DNA of 29,659 bases from MED660 sp002691025 (lineage in GTDB: Bacteria; Myxococcota_A; UBA9160; UBA4427). The stretch covers positions 1-29,659 of the forward strand of contig NHDZ02000140.1 of assembly GCA_002170485.2 (NCBI GenBank), in the 5' to 3' direction. The translations under genes were made by a program, and so were the position numbers. Below, one piece after another: positions 1 through 8,594 of this stretch (position 1 is its first letter; each line of letters begins with the position of its first letter). The notes beneath the pieces are model-generated. The model saw nothing but the letters and a program-made list of their open reading frames with translations. It did no database searches and was not told where the DNA came from.

Positions 1-1249
1 CGGCGCCGCCGCTTTCCCAGTGCGAAGAAACCACGACCTCCGAGCCATACTCCGAAGCCGTGTCGCGAACCATCTGGATCTCGGCAGCGGTGTCCTGGGT
101 AAATTGATTGATCGCCACCACCACCGGCATCCCGAAAGTCCTCAGGTTGCGAAGGTGCCGCGCCAGATTGGAGCATCCCCGACGCACCGCCTCGACATTC
201 TCCTCTCCGAGATCAGCCAGAGCCACGCCGCCGTGCATCTTGAGGGCACGCACCGTGGCCACGAGAACCGTCGCATCCGGTGCGAGTCCCGCCTTGCGAC
301 ATTTGATGTCAAAGAACTTCTCGGCACCCAGATCGGCCCCGAAGCCGGCTTCGGTAATGACATAGTCGGCCAACTTCAGCGAAGCCTTGGTGGCCACCAC
401 CGAGTTACAGCCGTGGGCGATATTGGCGAACGGACCGCCATGCACCATGGCTGGATTGTTTTCCAGGGTCTGTACGAGATTGGTTTCAAACGCATCCCGC
501 AAAAGGGCCGTCATCGAACCCTCGGCCGACAATTCTCGCGCCGTGATCGGCTCTCGAGCCCGGTTGTATCCCACGATGATATTGCCCAGACGACGCTGAA
601 GATCCGCCAGGTCCTCCGCCAGACAGAAGATGGCCATGACTTCGGAGGCCACCGTAATATCAAAACCGTCTTCACGCGGATAGCCATTTCCCAGGCCACC
701 GAGCGAAACATTGACCTGGCGCAACGCGCGATCATTCATGTCGACGACCCGCCGCCAGGATATCCGCCTCGGATCCAGATCGAGCTTGTTCCCCCAATTG
801 ATATGGTTGTCGATCAACGAAGCGAGCAGATTGTTCGCCGCACCGATGGCATGGAAGTCTCCGGTGAAGTGGAGATTGATGTCCTCCATGGGAATCACCT
901 GGGCATAGCCGCCGCCCGCCGCTCCACCTTTACTCCCGAAACACGGCCCCAGACTCGGCTCACGCAAGCAGACCATCGCCCGCTTTCCGATCCGGCAGAG
1001 GCCGTCGGTCAAACCGACTGAAGTCGTCGTCTTCCCCTCGCCGGCCGGGGTCGGCGTGATGGCCGTGACCAGAATCAGCTTTCCGTTCTTTTTTTCAGAA
1101 AGAGAGTCCACGAAAGCCGTCTCGATCTTGGCCTTGGTCCGCCCATAGGGGCTCAAGGCGGTCTCCGGAATTCCAAGTTTGGCCGCAACCTCGGCAATGG
1201 GTTGGGCCTGGGCGGCACGAGCAATGTCAATATCGGTCTCGGGTTTCAA
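1..1249 (-). CDS. fhs: Formate-tetrahydrofolate ligase, partial (C-terminus beyond window edge)
   Basis: This enzyme uses ATP to join formate to tetrahydrofolate, giving 10-formyl-THF in the cytosolic one-carbon pool. About 416 of the family's usual ~555 residues are present; the C-terminus lies beyond base 1. I start it at a TTG (1249-1247) because an in-frame stop lies a few codons upstream, AGAGGA sits 7 nt before the TTG, and the resulting N-terminus (MKPETDIDIA) matches the family. Visible marks are the P-loop TPTPAGEGKTT near residue 70, followed by LREPSLGPCFG and GGAAGGGYAQVIPMEDINLH, and later ITEAGFGADLGAEKF. It lies 81 nt downstream of the Spy-like gene on the same strand and could be read from that operon or from its own promoter. 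The long open frame on the opposite strand here is a shadow. Confidence 0.96.
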   Translation of the reverse strand, partial: MKPETDIDIARAAQAQPIAEVAAKLGIPETALSPYGRTKAKIETAFVDSLSEKKNGKLILVTAITPTPAGEGKTTTSVGLTDGLCRIGKRAMVCLREPSLGPCFGSKGGAAGGGYAQVIPMEDINLHFTGDFHAIGAANNLLASLIDNHINWGNKLDLDPRRISWRRVVDMNDRALRQVNVSLGGLGNGYPREDGFDITVASEVMAIFCLAEDLADLQRRLGNIIVGYNRAREPITARELSAEGSMTALLRDAFETNLVQTLENNPAMVHGGPFANIAHGCNSVVATKASLKLADYVITEAGFGADLGAEKFFDIKCRKAGLAPDATVLVATVRALKMHGGVALADLGEENVEAVRRGCSNLARHLRNLRTFGMPVVVAINQFTQDTAAEIQMVRDTASEYGSEVVVSSHWESGGA

Positions 1250-1330
1250 AATCAATTCCTCTCATGGCAGGTCACATCAAGGTGGGAGGCAGAAGTACGA
1301 AAGCATGGCTCGCCCTCGTCCAGAGAAGGC

Positions 1331-2053
1331 TCAGTCCTCTACCGCTTCCGCTTTCTCTTTCTTGTTCTGGGCTCGCTTCTCCATGCGCTTCTTTCGGACC
1401 TTCTGCCCATCAGCAATCAATTGAGCCCGATTGGTGTCAAAAATCGCTTGCTGTTTCTCGGTCAAGACGGGCCGCATGGTGTCGAGCACCTCGTGCAACG
1501 ACTTGACTTCCTTCCTCTCGGTCTGGACCTGATTTCTAAGCTCTCGTGCCCGGATGAGATCATTGGCCGCTCGAGCCGCGGCCAGTTGGATATCCGCCTT
1601 GCTGTACTCGGTTCGATTCTTCTTCTGCTCGGCAATGATCTCCGTAATCTTCTTGTCCTGCTCGGGCGTGAGGTCGATGCCCTTGAAAAGAGTCGTTCGC
1701 GCCATCTTCCACCACTTGTCCCGCTGCCTCTTGGCCTGAACGTGCTTGCCTCTTCGCTTCCGGACTTCGTCCGGAGCGACGGGACGATCCAGGTGGACTT
1801 CACCTTCCTTCGGCGCAGCCTCGGCATCCGCGGCTTGAGTCGAACCTGCTTCCGCACCCGAAGCCGAGGGAACCGGAGCGGATTCCGCGGTGGCGGCGGC
1901 CGCCGCCTCCTCGGCCCGAACATCAGGCGCACCCATCAGGCCCGCCAATCCGATCAGCATGAGAGCGGCCGCTAGCCTTCCCCGCATCCCGGGACCGGCT
2001 CCCAAAATCCGTCGGCTGTCTTTGGCTTGTTCCGAACTGAGTCGAGATTCCAT
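1331..2053 (-). CDS. Spy/CpxP-like periplasmic protein (LTxxQ motifs)
   Basis: This is a predicted exported, highly charged helical protein of 240 residues. The start is the ATG at 2053, with AAGGAG 8 nt upstream; a longer reading from a GTG at 2086 would overlap the upstream gene and lacks a good ribosome site. A signal peptide is visible (Arg-rich start, then LAAALMLIGLAGLMG, cleavage near VRA/EE). An Ala/Pro/Glu-rich low-complexity linker follows. The helical part carries LTPEQ (about residues 128-132) and a second motif, LTEKQ, near the end. This is the LTxxQ signature of the Spy/CpxP family, periplasmic chaperones or stress sensors. The C-terminus is Lys/Arg/Glu-rich. It starts 13 nt after the spermidine-synthase-like gene, so the two are probably co-transcribed. 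The family call rests on the motif pair and export signal; the client is unknown. Confidence 0.7.
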   Translation of the reverse strand: MESRLSSEQAKDSRRILGAGPGMRGRLAAALMLIGLAGLMGAPDVRAEEAAAAATAESAPVPSASGAEAGSTQAADAEAAPKEGEVHLDRPVAPDEVRKRRGKHVQAKRQRDKWWKMARTTLFKGIDLTPEQDKKITEIIAEQKKNRTEYSKADIQLAAARAANDLIRARELRNQVQTERKEVKSLHEVLDTMRPVLTEKQQAIFDTNRAQLIADGQKVRKKRMEKRAQNKKEKAEAVED

Positions 2054-2066
2054 TCTCTTGCTCTCC

Positions 2067-4367
2067 TTATCTTTCCGGGGGTCCACACACGGCCACCAGA
2101 TCTTTCATCACTCCCGAATTCCTGCGACGTGCCTTTTTCAGATGAGCCCTGGCCGAACGATATTCAACGACGGGACGATCGTCCGTATTCCGATCGGCCG
2201 ATAAGGACCAGGGCTTCAGTTGATCCGCACTGCAAAATGGCTTCAACAGTCGCGAATGCCCCTCTTTGAGCTGAGGGCGCCTCTCGGACACCCCCTCGGC
2301 CTGCCCCACCAGCCCCAGGAGTGGCACGGGCCCCGAGCGCACCGTCATCCACAGTTCACCCTGGGGAAATACGTCCAGAAAGGTGGCCACGATGATCCTG
2401 ATTTCCTCTGAAGAAAACTGATCGGCCTGAAGCCACTGCACAAAGACCCCCTGATCGGAAAGCCGCTCCCGCACCACGTTGAAATGCTCCGCCGTGAACA
2501 AGTACCCGGTTCCCGCATGCCAGGGGGAGAAGACGTCACCGACAATCACATCGAACCGTTCATCGCGACCGTAGAGATGATTGCGCCCATCGGCGCGCAC
2601 GGCCTCTACACGCGACTCCTCGAGGATGTTCCGATTGGCCGAGCCAAAATGGGAGGCCGCCTCCAGAACACCCGGTATCAATTCCATCGCGAGAACACGG
2701 TCGACCTCTGGAAACTCGGTCAAGGCACTCATGCTGATGGCGCCCCCCACCCCGATGAAAGCAGCGCTTCGCGGTCGCGGCACGAAAGACAAAGCCAGGC
2801 GGGACTGACTTCGTTGAGCCCGCAAGGCCGCAGGCACACTCGAAGTCAGGGTGTAGCGATCATTGACCCTGAGCCGAAGTGAACCGCGTGGCAAACGGGT
2901 CACGGCCACCGTTCCCCCCTCGCCCTCCTGGTAGAAAACCACCTCTTCAGCACCACGCAACGAGATCATGGGCACATTCCATGTCCCGACCCGGTCCACC
3001 CAAAGGCCTGCAAGAAGAAAAGCGGTCACGGCCGCCAGGGCCCATACCCGTCCCCATCCCCGATGGGTCTGGTAGAAGCCCAGAAAAGCCAATCCGGAAA
3101 ACATCAAGGCGATCAACCCGAAGCCCGGAACGATTCCCATCCAAGGCAGAAGCCAGAAGGCCGCCGCCAACGAACCGACCACCCCCGCCAATGTATTGAT
3201 GGCCGTCAGTTCCCCGACCTGCCCCCCGATATCCTGAACATCCGAGGAGGCCATCCGCCACAGCGCAGGCAGAACCATGCCCGCCGCGACCACGATCGGC
3301 GCAATCAGGAGACCGCTGACCGAAGCCAGGCTCATCCAATAACCGGATGACTTGGCGATATCGGGCATGATTTCCCGTATGAACATGAAGCCCAGCGGTG
3401 TCAGGAAGGTCCCCAAGGCAGCGAGCAAACCGGCCCAGGCCACGATCCGCCAAGGGGCCTGGATGCGATCGAGCATCATCGCGCACAGAGCGGCCCCCAG
3501 AGCCAGGGAAACAAGAAACACGCACAGGATCAGGGCAAAACTGAAACTCGATCCATCGGTCTGGTTGACCAACGTCCGAATCAAGAAGACCTCAAGGGCC
3601 AGAGTCGCCAGGCCCGAAATGGCCGCGGCCGTCCGTCCCGCCCAAGGCGCCCGAACCTCGCCTGCCCCAGGCGAAACGGCCTCCCCGCCTTCTGGCGGGA
3701 CCCCAGAAGAGGAAGCCCTACGGCTGATCTGCCAGGCGGCCAGGCCCACGGCGAGGTTCAAGACCACCGCAAGCACGATGCTGCCACGGGTCCCGAGCCG
3801 ATCGAGCAGGTAGAACCCGGCCAGGCCAGCCCCCACGGTGGCCCCGAATGTGTTGAGCGCGTAGGCCAACCCGACACGGGAGCCCGCCTGGCCCCACGAT
3901 CCCGTGACGGCTCTCGCCATCAAGGGCAAGGTCGCCCCAATGGCCACGCTCGGTGGTCCCAGCGCGAGCACACCCAATCCGACCTGCACCGCAGGAAGCG
4001 TTCCGGGAAGCGAGACACCCCATGCATAGAGGGCCGGGTATGCCCAGCGATACAAGGCAAGCCAGACCAACACCGCAAGCGCACCCAGTGCGATGGCGAG
4101 TTCCGCCAACGCATAGCGGCGCAACGAAACCGCCCGGGTGGAAGCCCAGCGCCCACCGAGCCAATTCCCGAGCGCCATCCCCAGAAAGAAAGCGGAGACC
4201 ACGGCCGCTGCCGAGCGGGTGGTCCCGCCGAAGACCGGTGCGAACGCCCGCCCCCAAGCCACCTGATAGATCAGCGCTGCAGCGCCGCTGACCCAGAAGA
4301 GCGCCGAAAGCCGGCCACTTCCAAGCGCTTCGGAGGCCTCTCCCTGCTCTTCCGGAGAAGAGGTCAC
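2067..4367 (-). CDS. Membrane-fused spermidine synthase-like protein
   Basis: The protein has 766 residues: an N-terminal block of roughly twelve or more hydrophobic segments (about 20-460) and a C-terminal methyltransferase-fold domain (about 475-740), the layout of the 'fused spermidine synthase' family. The C-terminal domain shows VNDRYTLTSS (502-511), a nucleotide-binding-type loop GVGGAIS (539-545), an acidic strand end (MELIPG), DVFSPW with Asp611 where spermidine synthases keep a catalytic Asp, and NTDDRP (727-732). The canonical GGGDG loop and the second Asp of the DxxDP motif are absent, so classical putrescine aminopropylation is doubtful. The start ATG overlaps the sulfatase stop by 4 nt (ATGA), implying translational coupling. 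The true reaction is unknown; a modification of a membrane or surface substrate is an inference. Confidence 0.85.
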   Translation of the reverse strand: MTSSPEEQGEASEALGSGRLSALFWVSGAAALIYQVAWGRAFAPVFGGTTRSAAAVVSAFFLGMALGNWLGGRWASTRAVSLRRYALAELAIALGALAVLVWLALYRWAYPALYAWGVSLPGTLPAVQVGLGVLALGPPSVAIGATLPLMARAVTGSWGQAGSRVGLAYALNTFGATVGAGLAGFYLLDRLGTRGSIVLAVVLNLAVGLAAWQISRRASSSGVPPEGGEAVSPGAGEVRAPWAGRTAAAISGLATLALEVFLIRTLVNQTDGSSFSFALILCVFLVSLALGAALCAMMLDRIQAPWRIVAWAGLLAALGTFLTPLGFMFIREIMPDIAKSSGYWMSLASVSGLLIAPIVVAAGMVLPALWRMASSDVQDIGGQVGELTAINTLAGVVGSLAAAFWLLPWMGIVPGFGLIALMFSGLAFLGFYQTHRGWGRVWALAAVTAFLLAGLWVDRVGTWNVPMISLRGAEEVVFYQEGEGGTVAVTRLPRGSLRLRVNDRYTLTSSVPAALRAQRSQSRLALSFVPRPRSAAFIGVGGAISMSALTEFPEVDRVLAMELIPGVLEAASHFGSANRNILEESRVEAVRADGRNHLYGRDERFDVIVGDVFSPWHAGTGYLFTAEHFNVVRERLSDQGVFVQWLQADQFSSEEIRIIVATFLDVFPQGELWMTVRSGPVPLLGLVGQAEGVSERRPQLKEGHSRLLKPFCSADQLKPWSLSADRNTDDRPVVEYRSARAHLKKARRRNSGVMKDLVAVCGPPER

Positions 4368-5788
4368 TGCACCCCGTACCCGAGAGCACGCAGCTGTTGG
4401 AGTTGGACCTCATCCAACTCCAGCATGGGCGTGTCATCACCCCACGGCGGAGCGGGACTCTCCAGGTATTCCCCTGCGGCCGCATTCATCTCGGCCAGAA
4501 CCTCCGGCTCCAGGGTCGCCAGATTGACCTGCTCTTTCGGGTCCTCGACCTTGTTGTAGAGCTCAGAGAGTCGCGGACTCGCGGATCGATAGATCAGACG
4601 CCAAGGCCCTTGATTGTGCGCCACCATGGGACGTGGCTCGAGTTCCGTCTTTCCCCAGGTCTGATCGATCTGGGCAAAAGCCACATCCGTCTCGTCCATC
4701 ACGTGTTCCGTATCGCCCGCGGCCAGGATGTCGGGCACGAGAGACCGACCGTCGGGATCCTCCAACCCCGGGAGCCCCAGGAGCTCAAGGACCGTGGGCC
4801 AGATATCGACATTTTCACTGAGCGTGTCCACGACCAGGCCGGAGTCCAGGGAAAAAGGCAAGCTCACGATCAACGGAGTTTCGGTGACTTCGCCGTAGAC
4901 ATTCCGGGCGTGCCCTTCTCCATTGTGTTCTCCGAAGGCTTCACCGTGATCAGAGGCAAACACGATGATCGTCTTGTCGAGCAAGTCCCGTTCTTCCAGA
5001 ACATCAAAGAGGATGCCCAGCAGACTATCGACCCAGAGAATCGAGTTGTCATAGAAGTCTGAATACTCGCTCCCAAAGAGCGCCGTTTCCTCGGTAAAGC
5101 CATATTGATGGACGTCCATCAAGTGCAGATAGAGAAAGAACCGCTCGTGACCGTGGGCCCGCAAGAACTCCTCCGCGGACAAGATGACATCCGAATCGGT
5201 GGAGCCCATCTGCATTCCGGGATTCGTTTTCTTGCGCTGCGCCATCTGGATATGGGCCGAGGGCTTGGGGCTGTGATAGAGCTCAAAACCCTGCCCGAAG
5301 CCGAAGTTCGGCGCGATCCAGCCATTGCGCCAGATCCCCGCCGTGCGAAACCCACTGTCCTTGAAGATCTCGGCGGGCATTTTCGCCTCATCGGCGACCG
5401 CGTGCCGATGCCGCAAGACCCGGGTGCGAGCGGGATAGAGCCCGGTCCACATGGAAGCCATGGAGCATTTGGTCCACGAGGACTGCGAAACGTGATGGGC
5501 AAACCTCACCCCGCCCTCGGCCAATCGATCCAGATTCGGTGAGGTCGGGCGCTCATACCCGTATGAGCCAAGCCGGTCCGCGCGAAGTGTATCCACCAGG
5601 ATGAAAATGACGTTGAGATCGTCTCGATCCCTAAGGGACAGAATATCCTCAACGGTGCCCTCCGGACGGGGCTCCGTTTTCTCCGGCTCTGCGCCCAGAA
5701 TGAGCCAGACTACGCCTGCCAGGATGGCAGAGAGCGGAACCAGATAAGCCAGACGACTATCCCAGGGACGACGATGATTTTTATCCAT
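4364..5788 (-). CDS. Membrane-anchored sulfatase / alkaline-phosphatase-superfamily hydrolase
   Basis: This is a 474-residue protein from the ATG at 5788; a GTG at 5812 would add eight residues, and neither start has a strong ribosome site. An N-terminal anchor (LAYLVPLSAILAGVVWLILG) is followed by a periplasmic sulfatase-fold domain. Metal-binding motifs of the superfamily are visible: ILVDTLRADRLG (Asp66), SDHGEAFGEH (Asp280, His281, His288) and His293. At the nucleophile position the sequence reads SSWTKCSMASMWTGLYP, which places Thr106 where sulfatases carry the formylglycine Cys/Ser. A Thr nucleophile is typical of phosphoethanolamine transferases and related phospho-transferases, so sulfate-ester hydrolysis should not be assumed. 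It is the first gene of a probable operon, overlapping the spermidine-synthase-like gene by 4 nt. Confidence 0.88.
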   Translation of the reverse strand: MDKNHRRPWDSRLAYLVPLSAILAGVVWLILGAEPEKTEPRPEGTVEDILSLRDRDDLNVIFILVDTLRADRLGSYGYERPTSPNLDRLAEGGVRFAHHVSQSSWTKCSMASMWTGLYPARTRVLRHRHAVADEAKMPAEIFKDSGFRTAGIWRNGWIAPNFGFGQGFELYHSPKPSAHIQMAQRKKTNPGMQMGSTDSDVILSAEEFLRAHGHERFFLYLHLMDVHQYGFTEETALFGSEYSDFYDNSILWVDSLLGILFDVLEERDLLDKTIIVFASDHGEAFGEHNGEGHARNVYGEVTETPLIVSLPFSLDSGLVVDTLSENVDIWPTVLELLGLPGLEDPDGRSLVPDILAAGDTEHVMDETDVAFAQIDQTWGKTELEPRPMVAHNQGPWRLIYRSASPRLSELYNKVEDPKEQVNLATLEPEVLAEMNAAAGEYLESPAPPWGDDTPMLELDEVQLQQLRALGYGVQ

Positions 5789-5863
5789 GATTCCGAAACC
5801 ATACACCTTCACACGCCACAGACCCAGAAGTGCCGACCCGGCGTCGGACGCAAGAAAACCGGT

Positions 5864-5884
5864 CAGCGGCTCGCGTTGAGCCGA
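5864..5884 (-). terminator. Weak hairpin after the second PEP-CTERM gene
   Basis: A perfect 6-bp stem (CGGCTC/GAGCCG, 5867-5872 with 5878-5883) has a 5-nt loop. On the minus strand a short T run (TTTTC) follows only about 8 nt later, so this is at best a weak terminator between the PEP-CTERM gene and the sulfatase gene. A second small stem (CCGAC/GTCGG) lies at about 5833-5847. The rest of this roughly 150-nt gap shows nothing I can name. Confidence 0.35.
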
Positions 5885-5938
5885 GGGACCCTTGGATGCT
5901 CGTGCGTTTAGATCTTGTTAAACAAAACCCATGTCCCT

Positions 5939-7177
5939 TCACGAATGGACTTTCCCTTTGGGGGATTTTTGCTTGGACTGGGCCGAACGAAAACGAAGCC
6001 CGTACAGAAGGCCGAGTCCTCCAACCCCAAAACCCAGCAGCGATGCGGGACCGGGTTCGGGCAGAAACGTAAGCGTGAGCCTTCGCATGTAAGCCAGATG
6101 CGTAGGGGGCGAGGAGGACAAACCGCCCGCCGCCGAATAGGTGTGATAGAGGTACGGCTGAACCAAAGACAAAGTACCCGTGATTCCGCCCTCGACCGTT
6201 CGCGTTCGGTTATCAGAACCGGTGGCCACCAGGGAGGTCGGCGTGCTCGGATAGGGACCGTTGAGCTGACGTACGGTCACCATCCCTGTCGTCCAAGGGG
6301 CAATCGTTGAAAACCCCCAATACTGGTAGGTGACGGGACCGCCCGAAATCGTCTGCAGCGTCATGTGAGACAAATGCGTCGAGCCGTAGGTCAAGGTCTG
6401 CCCCAGACTCTGAAGATCCGTCCGCGAGTTGCGCGTGGGCGCATTTCCATGATTGGATCGGGTGCGGACCGCATTCCAACGGTAATCCGCGTACCGGCCC
6501 GTAGAGGGACGTTCAGCCCACCCCGAATAGAAGTGCATCGGCCCGGAGAAGAATCGCATCGTGCCACCAAAGCGCCGGACGCCTGGCGTGACAGTCACAG
6601 TGCCACCTCTCCCCGACGCGTACTGTCCTCCGCTTCGCGTGGTGGTGGTCGCCCCATGGAACGTCGTGGTGGAAACCGGAGCCTCGGGGTGACTGGCATA
6701 GAAGATCCCCAACCGGTTGTGGATCGAGTAGTGGCGCGTAGCCACGGGATAGCCTGGAAGGTGGTAGGTCGAGGGGAGTGGGTACGATGAATACAAGTCG
6801 AGGACCGAGTAGGCGGGAACCCACACGGGCGGACGCCCCGTTGTCGCCGAGGACACGATGGGGGCTCCGCTCTTCACCGGACCGAAACCGGGGGGACCCG
6901 TCCCAAACGAAGCCGTGCAACTCGCCTGCACAAGCACAGGCCCAGAAGGACAGCGGCCGCCCGGCGTGGCCACCACGGCCGAAGGCGGCGGGGGCCCGAG
7001 TTTCAAGCCACCCACCGTCAAGCTCGTGCCCCACTTCGGCTCCACCTGCTTACGCGGCGACCATACGTCCATACGGACCGCATAGAGAGAAGAATTGGAC
7101 GCCTCGGCGGGCGAGACGCTCCCGAGCCCGGTCAGCCCAAGCACCAAGATCAAAAGCCATACGCGCATCAAAGTCAT
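5939..7177 (-). CDS. PEP-CTERM surface protein, paralog of the adjacent upstream gene
   Basis: This exported protein of about 412 residues has no recognised catalytic domain. The signal peptide reads MRVWLLILVLGLTGLGS, so ATGs at 7177 and 7168 are both plausible starts; no good ribosome site precedes either. The C-terminus has the complete PEP-CTERM tail: FLPEPGPAS, a hydrophobic helix rich in Gly/Leu, then LRFRSAQSKQK. In Gram-negatives such tails are cut and processed by an exosortase. The body is rich in Thr, Ser, Gly and Tyr and shares blocks with its neighbour: PSTYH-PGYP-ATR-YS, TTTTRS, TPGV-RFGGTMRF, WNAVRT, PWTTG, DNRT and LSLVQP. A strong terminator ends about 23 nt before its start, leaving little room for a promoter. 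A structural or biofilm-matrix role is only a guess. Confidence 0.85.
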   Translation of the reverse strand: MTLMRVWLLILVLGLTGLGSVSPAEASNSSLYAVRMDVWSPRKQVEPKWGTSLTVGGLKLGPPPPSAVVATPGGRCPSGPVLVQASCTASFGTGPPGFGPVKSGAPIVSSATTGRPPVWVPAYSVLDLYSSYPLPSTYHLPGYPVATRHYSIHNRLGIFYASHPEAPVSTTTFHGATTTTRSGGQYASGRGGTVTVTPGVRRFGGTMRFFSGPMHFYSGWAERPSTGRYADYRWNAVRTRSNHGNAPTRNSRTDLQSLGQTLTYGSTHLSHMTLQTISGGPVTYQYWGFSTIAPWTTGMVTVRQLNGPYPSTPTSLVATGSDNRTRTVEGGITGTLSLVQPYLYHTYSAAGGLSSSPPTHLAYMRRLTLTFLPEPGPASLLGFGVGGLGLLYGLRFRSAQSKQKSPKGKVHS

Positions 7178-7200
7178 CGACAAGTCGCAGTCAGAGCCTC

Positions 7201-7241
7201 AAAAAAACAAAGGCCGCCCCTTTTCAAGATCGGGGACGGCC
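7201..7241 (-). terminator. Strong intrinsic terminator of the first PEP-CTERM gene
   Basis: On the minus strand GGCCGTCCCC (7241-7232) pairs with GGGGCGGCC (7220-7212) across an 11-nt loop with one bulged T, and is followed directly by TTTGTTTTTTT (7211-7201). This is a textbook rho-independent terminator about 45 nt after the stop codon of the 7285-8517 gene. Confidence 0.9.
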
Positions 7242-7284
7242 AATGTAAGTGGATTTAGGTGGTACGGGTCGAACCTGCGTCGAA

Positions 7285-8517
7285 TCAGCTCTTCCTGACT
7301 CGGTACAGGCCACCGACACCCAAGATCCCCACACCCAGGAGCGCCATGGCGCCGGGCTCGGGGAGGAACGTCATTACCGCCTGGCGAATCCAGGACGTGT
7401 GATAGGGGGCGGTCGTCGATTCACCTGCAGCAGTCCGGTAGTTGTGGAACTGAAGCGGCTGAACCAGCGAAAGCTGTCCCGAGAGACCCTGGCTGGTCCG
7501 GTTGTCGTAACCCTCGGCCGTCAAAGTCGTCTTGTAGTAGCCGAGTGACTGATAGACTTCAGCCTTGCCCGTCGTCCAGGGCACGATGCTCGAGAACGCC
7601 CAGAACTGATACTTCACAAACTCACCGCCCGGGGTCTGCAACGTGGTGTGGGTCTGCTGCGTAGAACCGTAGGTGTAGGTGTTGGGCACGCCGGAGACCG
7701 GACCGCGCTGCGGGTCGGTGGAGGCGTATCCATGGGTGTTCCGCGTAGAACCGTTGCCGTTGTTGGTCTTGGTTCGAACCGCATTCCACTTGTAGGACGC
7801 GAAGCCGGGAGAAAGAGCCGCCTTGCCCTTGTAGAAGTATCCGCCGGGCGCGAAGTAGAAGCGCATGGTTCCGCCGAATCGATTCACACCGGGTGTGATC
7901 TTGATGCTTCCACCGCGGCTGAACGCATAGTTGTTATTGCTTCGCGTCGTCGTCGTCGGACCCATGAGCGTCGTGGTCGTGGTCGGCGCATTCGAGTTGC
8001 TCTTGTAGAAGTATCCCGGAAGATTGAAGTACGAGTAGTACCGCGTCGCAGTCGGGTAACCCGGAATGTGATACGTCGAGGGCAGGACATACGATGAACT
8101 GACCAACGAACTCACAGCTCCGGACTTGACGAAGACCGAGTCACCGCCGGTCCCCACGCTGGCCGTCAGGCAGTAGGAGCCTGTCGCACAGGCGCTCGGC
8201 CATGTGGTGCCGAGACCGGGAGCCGCACTGGCTGTTCCCCAGGAAGCGGTACAGGGCGTAGAGGCCGTGACCACGGGACACGCACCCGAAGGGGTCACCG
8301 GAAGTGCAGTGGTGGGCGGGGTGCCAAACAACAGACCTCCAGTCGTATAGTAGGTTCCCCAGTTCCGCGTGGTCTGATACTGCTGGTACCACCAATCCGC
8401 GCGAATGGATACCATCGCTCGAGTGGAAGCCATGGCCGCCAAGGGGGCCAATAAGAATGCAAGCGACAGCAACACAAGAACCGCGTTGCGCACCTTGTTC
8501 GTTATTCGAAACGACAT
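7285..8517 (-). CDS. PEP-CTERM surface protein, Tyr/Thr-rich
   Basis: This is a 410-residue exported protein. The start ATG at 8517 has a good ribosome site (GGGAGAGAG, 3 nt before) and a sigma70-like promoter about 50 nt upstream. A signal peptide (NAVLVLLSLAFLLAPLAAMA) precedes a body rich in Tyr, Thr, Ser, Gly and Asn. The tail is a clear PEP-CTERM sorting signal: FLPEPGAMALLGVGILGVGG, then YRVRKS. It shares many blocks with the next gene (TPGV-RFGGTMRF, WNAVRT, NGN--TRN, WTTG, DNRT, LSLVQP), so the two are tandem duplicates that have diverged. Promoter, ribosome site and strong terminator suggest a well-expressed single-gene unit. No enzyme motif is recognisable; an extracellular structural role is an inference. 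Confidence 0.88.
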   Translation of the reverse strand: MSFRITNKVRNAVLVLLSLAFLLAPLAAMASTRAMVSIRADWWYQQYQTTRNWGTYYTTGGLLFGTPPTTALPVTPSGACPVVTASTPCTASWGTASAAPGLGTTWPSACATGSYCLTASVGTGGDSVFVKSGAVSSLVSSSYVLPSTYHIPGYPTATRYYSYFNLPGYFYKSNSNAPTTTTTLMGPTTTTRSNNNYAFSRGGSIKITPGVNRFGGTMRFYFAPGGYFYKGKAALSPGFASYKWNAVRTKTNNGNGSTRNTHGYASTDPQRGPVSGVPNTYTYGSTQQTHTTLQTPGGEFVKYQFWAFSSIVPWTTGKAEVYQSLGYYKTTLTAEGYDNRTSQGLSGQLSLVQPLQFHNYRTAAGESTTAPYHTSWIRQAVMTFLPEPGAMALLGVGILGVGGLYRVRKS

Positions 8518-8564
8518 ACGCTCTCTCCCTATAAGAGTGGGGTAAGATTTACCTGAGTCTGTTC

Positions 8565-8594
8565 ACAATACGATGAAGCCGCTTCTGGGGTCAA
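8565..8594 (-). promoter_or_regulatory. Sigma70-like promoter for the first PEP-CTERM gene
   Basis: On the minus strand TTGACC (8594-8589) and TATTGT (8570-8565) are separated by 18 nt, about 40-50 nt before the ATG at 8517. The divergent intergenic region (8518-8723) also holds a GTTAA-N7-TTAAC inverted repeat at 8624-8640 that could be an operator for either gene. Confidence 0.6.

Noticed and set aside
20..1021. Long plus-strand open frame opposite fhs
   Set aside because: The minus strand encodes unmistakable formate-THF ligase through the same bases; the plus frame has Arg/His-rich composition typical of an antisense shadow.
2067..4367. Canonical spermidine synthase (speE)
   Set aside because: The GGGDG and DxxDP motifs are degenerate and the domain is fused to a large membrane region, so polyamine synthesis cannot be claimed.
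4364..5788. Formylglycine-dependent sulfatase
   Set aside because: The C/S-x-P-S-R signature is absent; the aligned residue is Thr with Lys-Cys-Ser after it, so a classical sulfatase activity is not supported.
7245..7285. tRNA-like 3' end (GCAGGTTCGACCCGTACCACC on the minus strand is longer than a T-arm match allows)
   Set aside because: Only the GTTCGA core resembles a T-loop; the flanking bases do not form the T stem, and there is no acceptor partner or anticodon arm.
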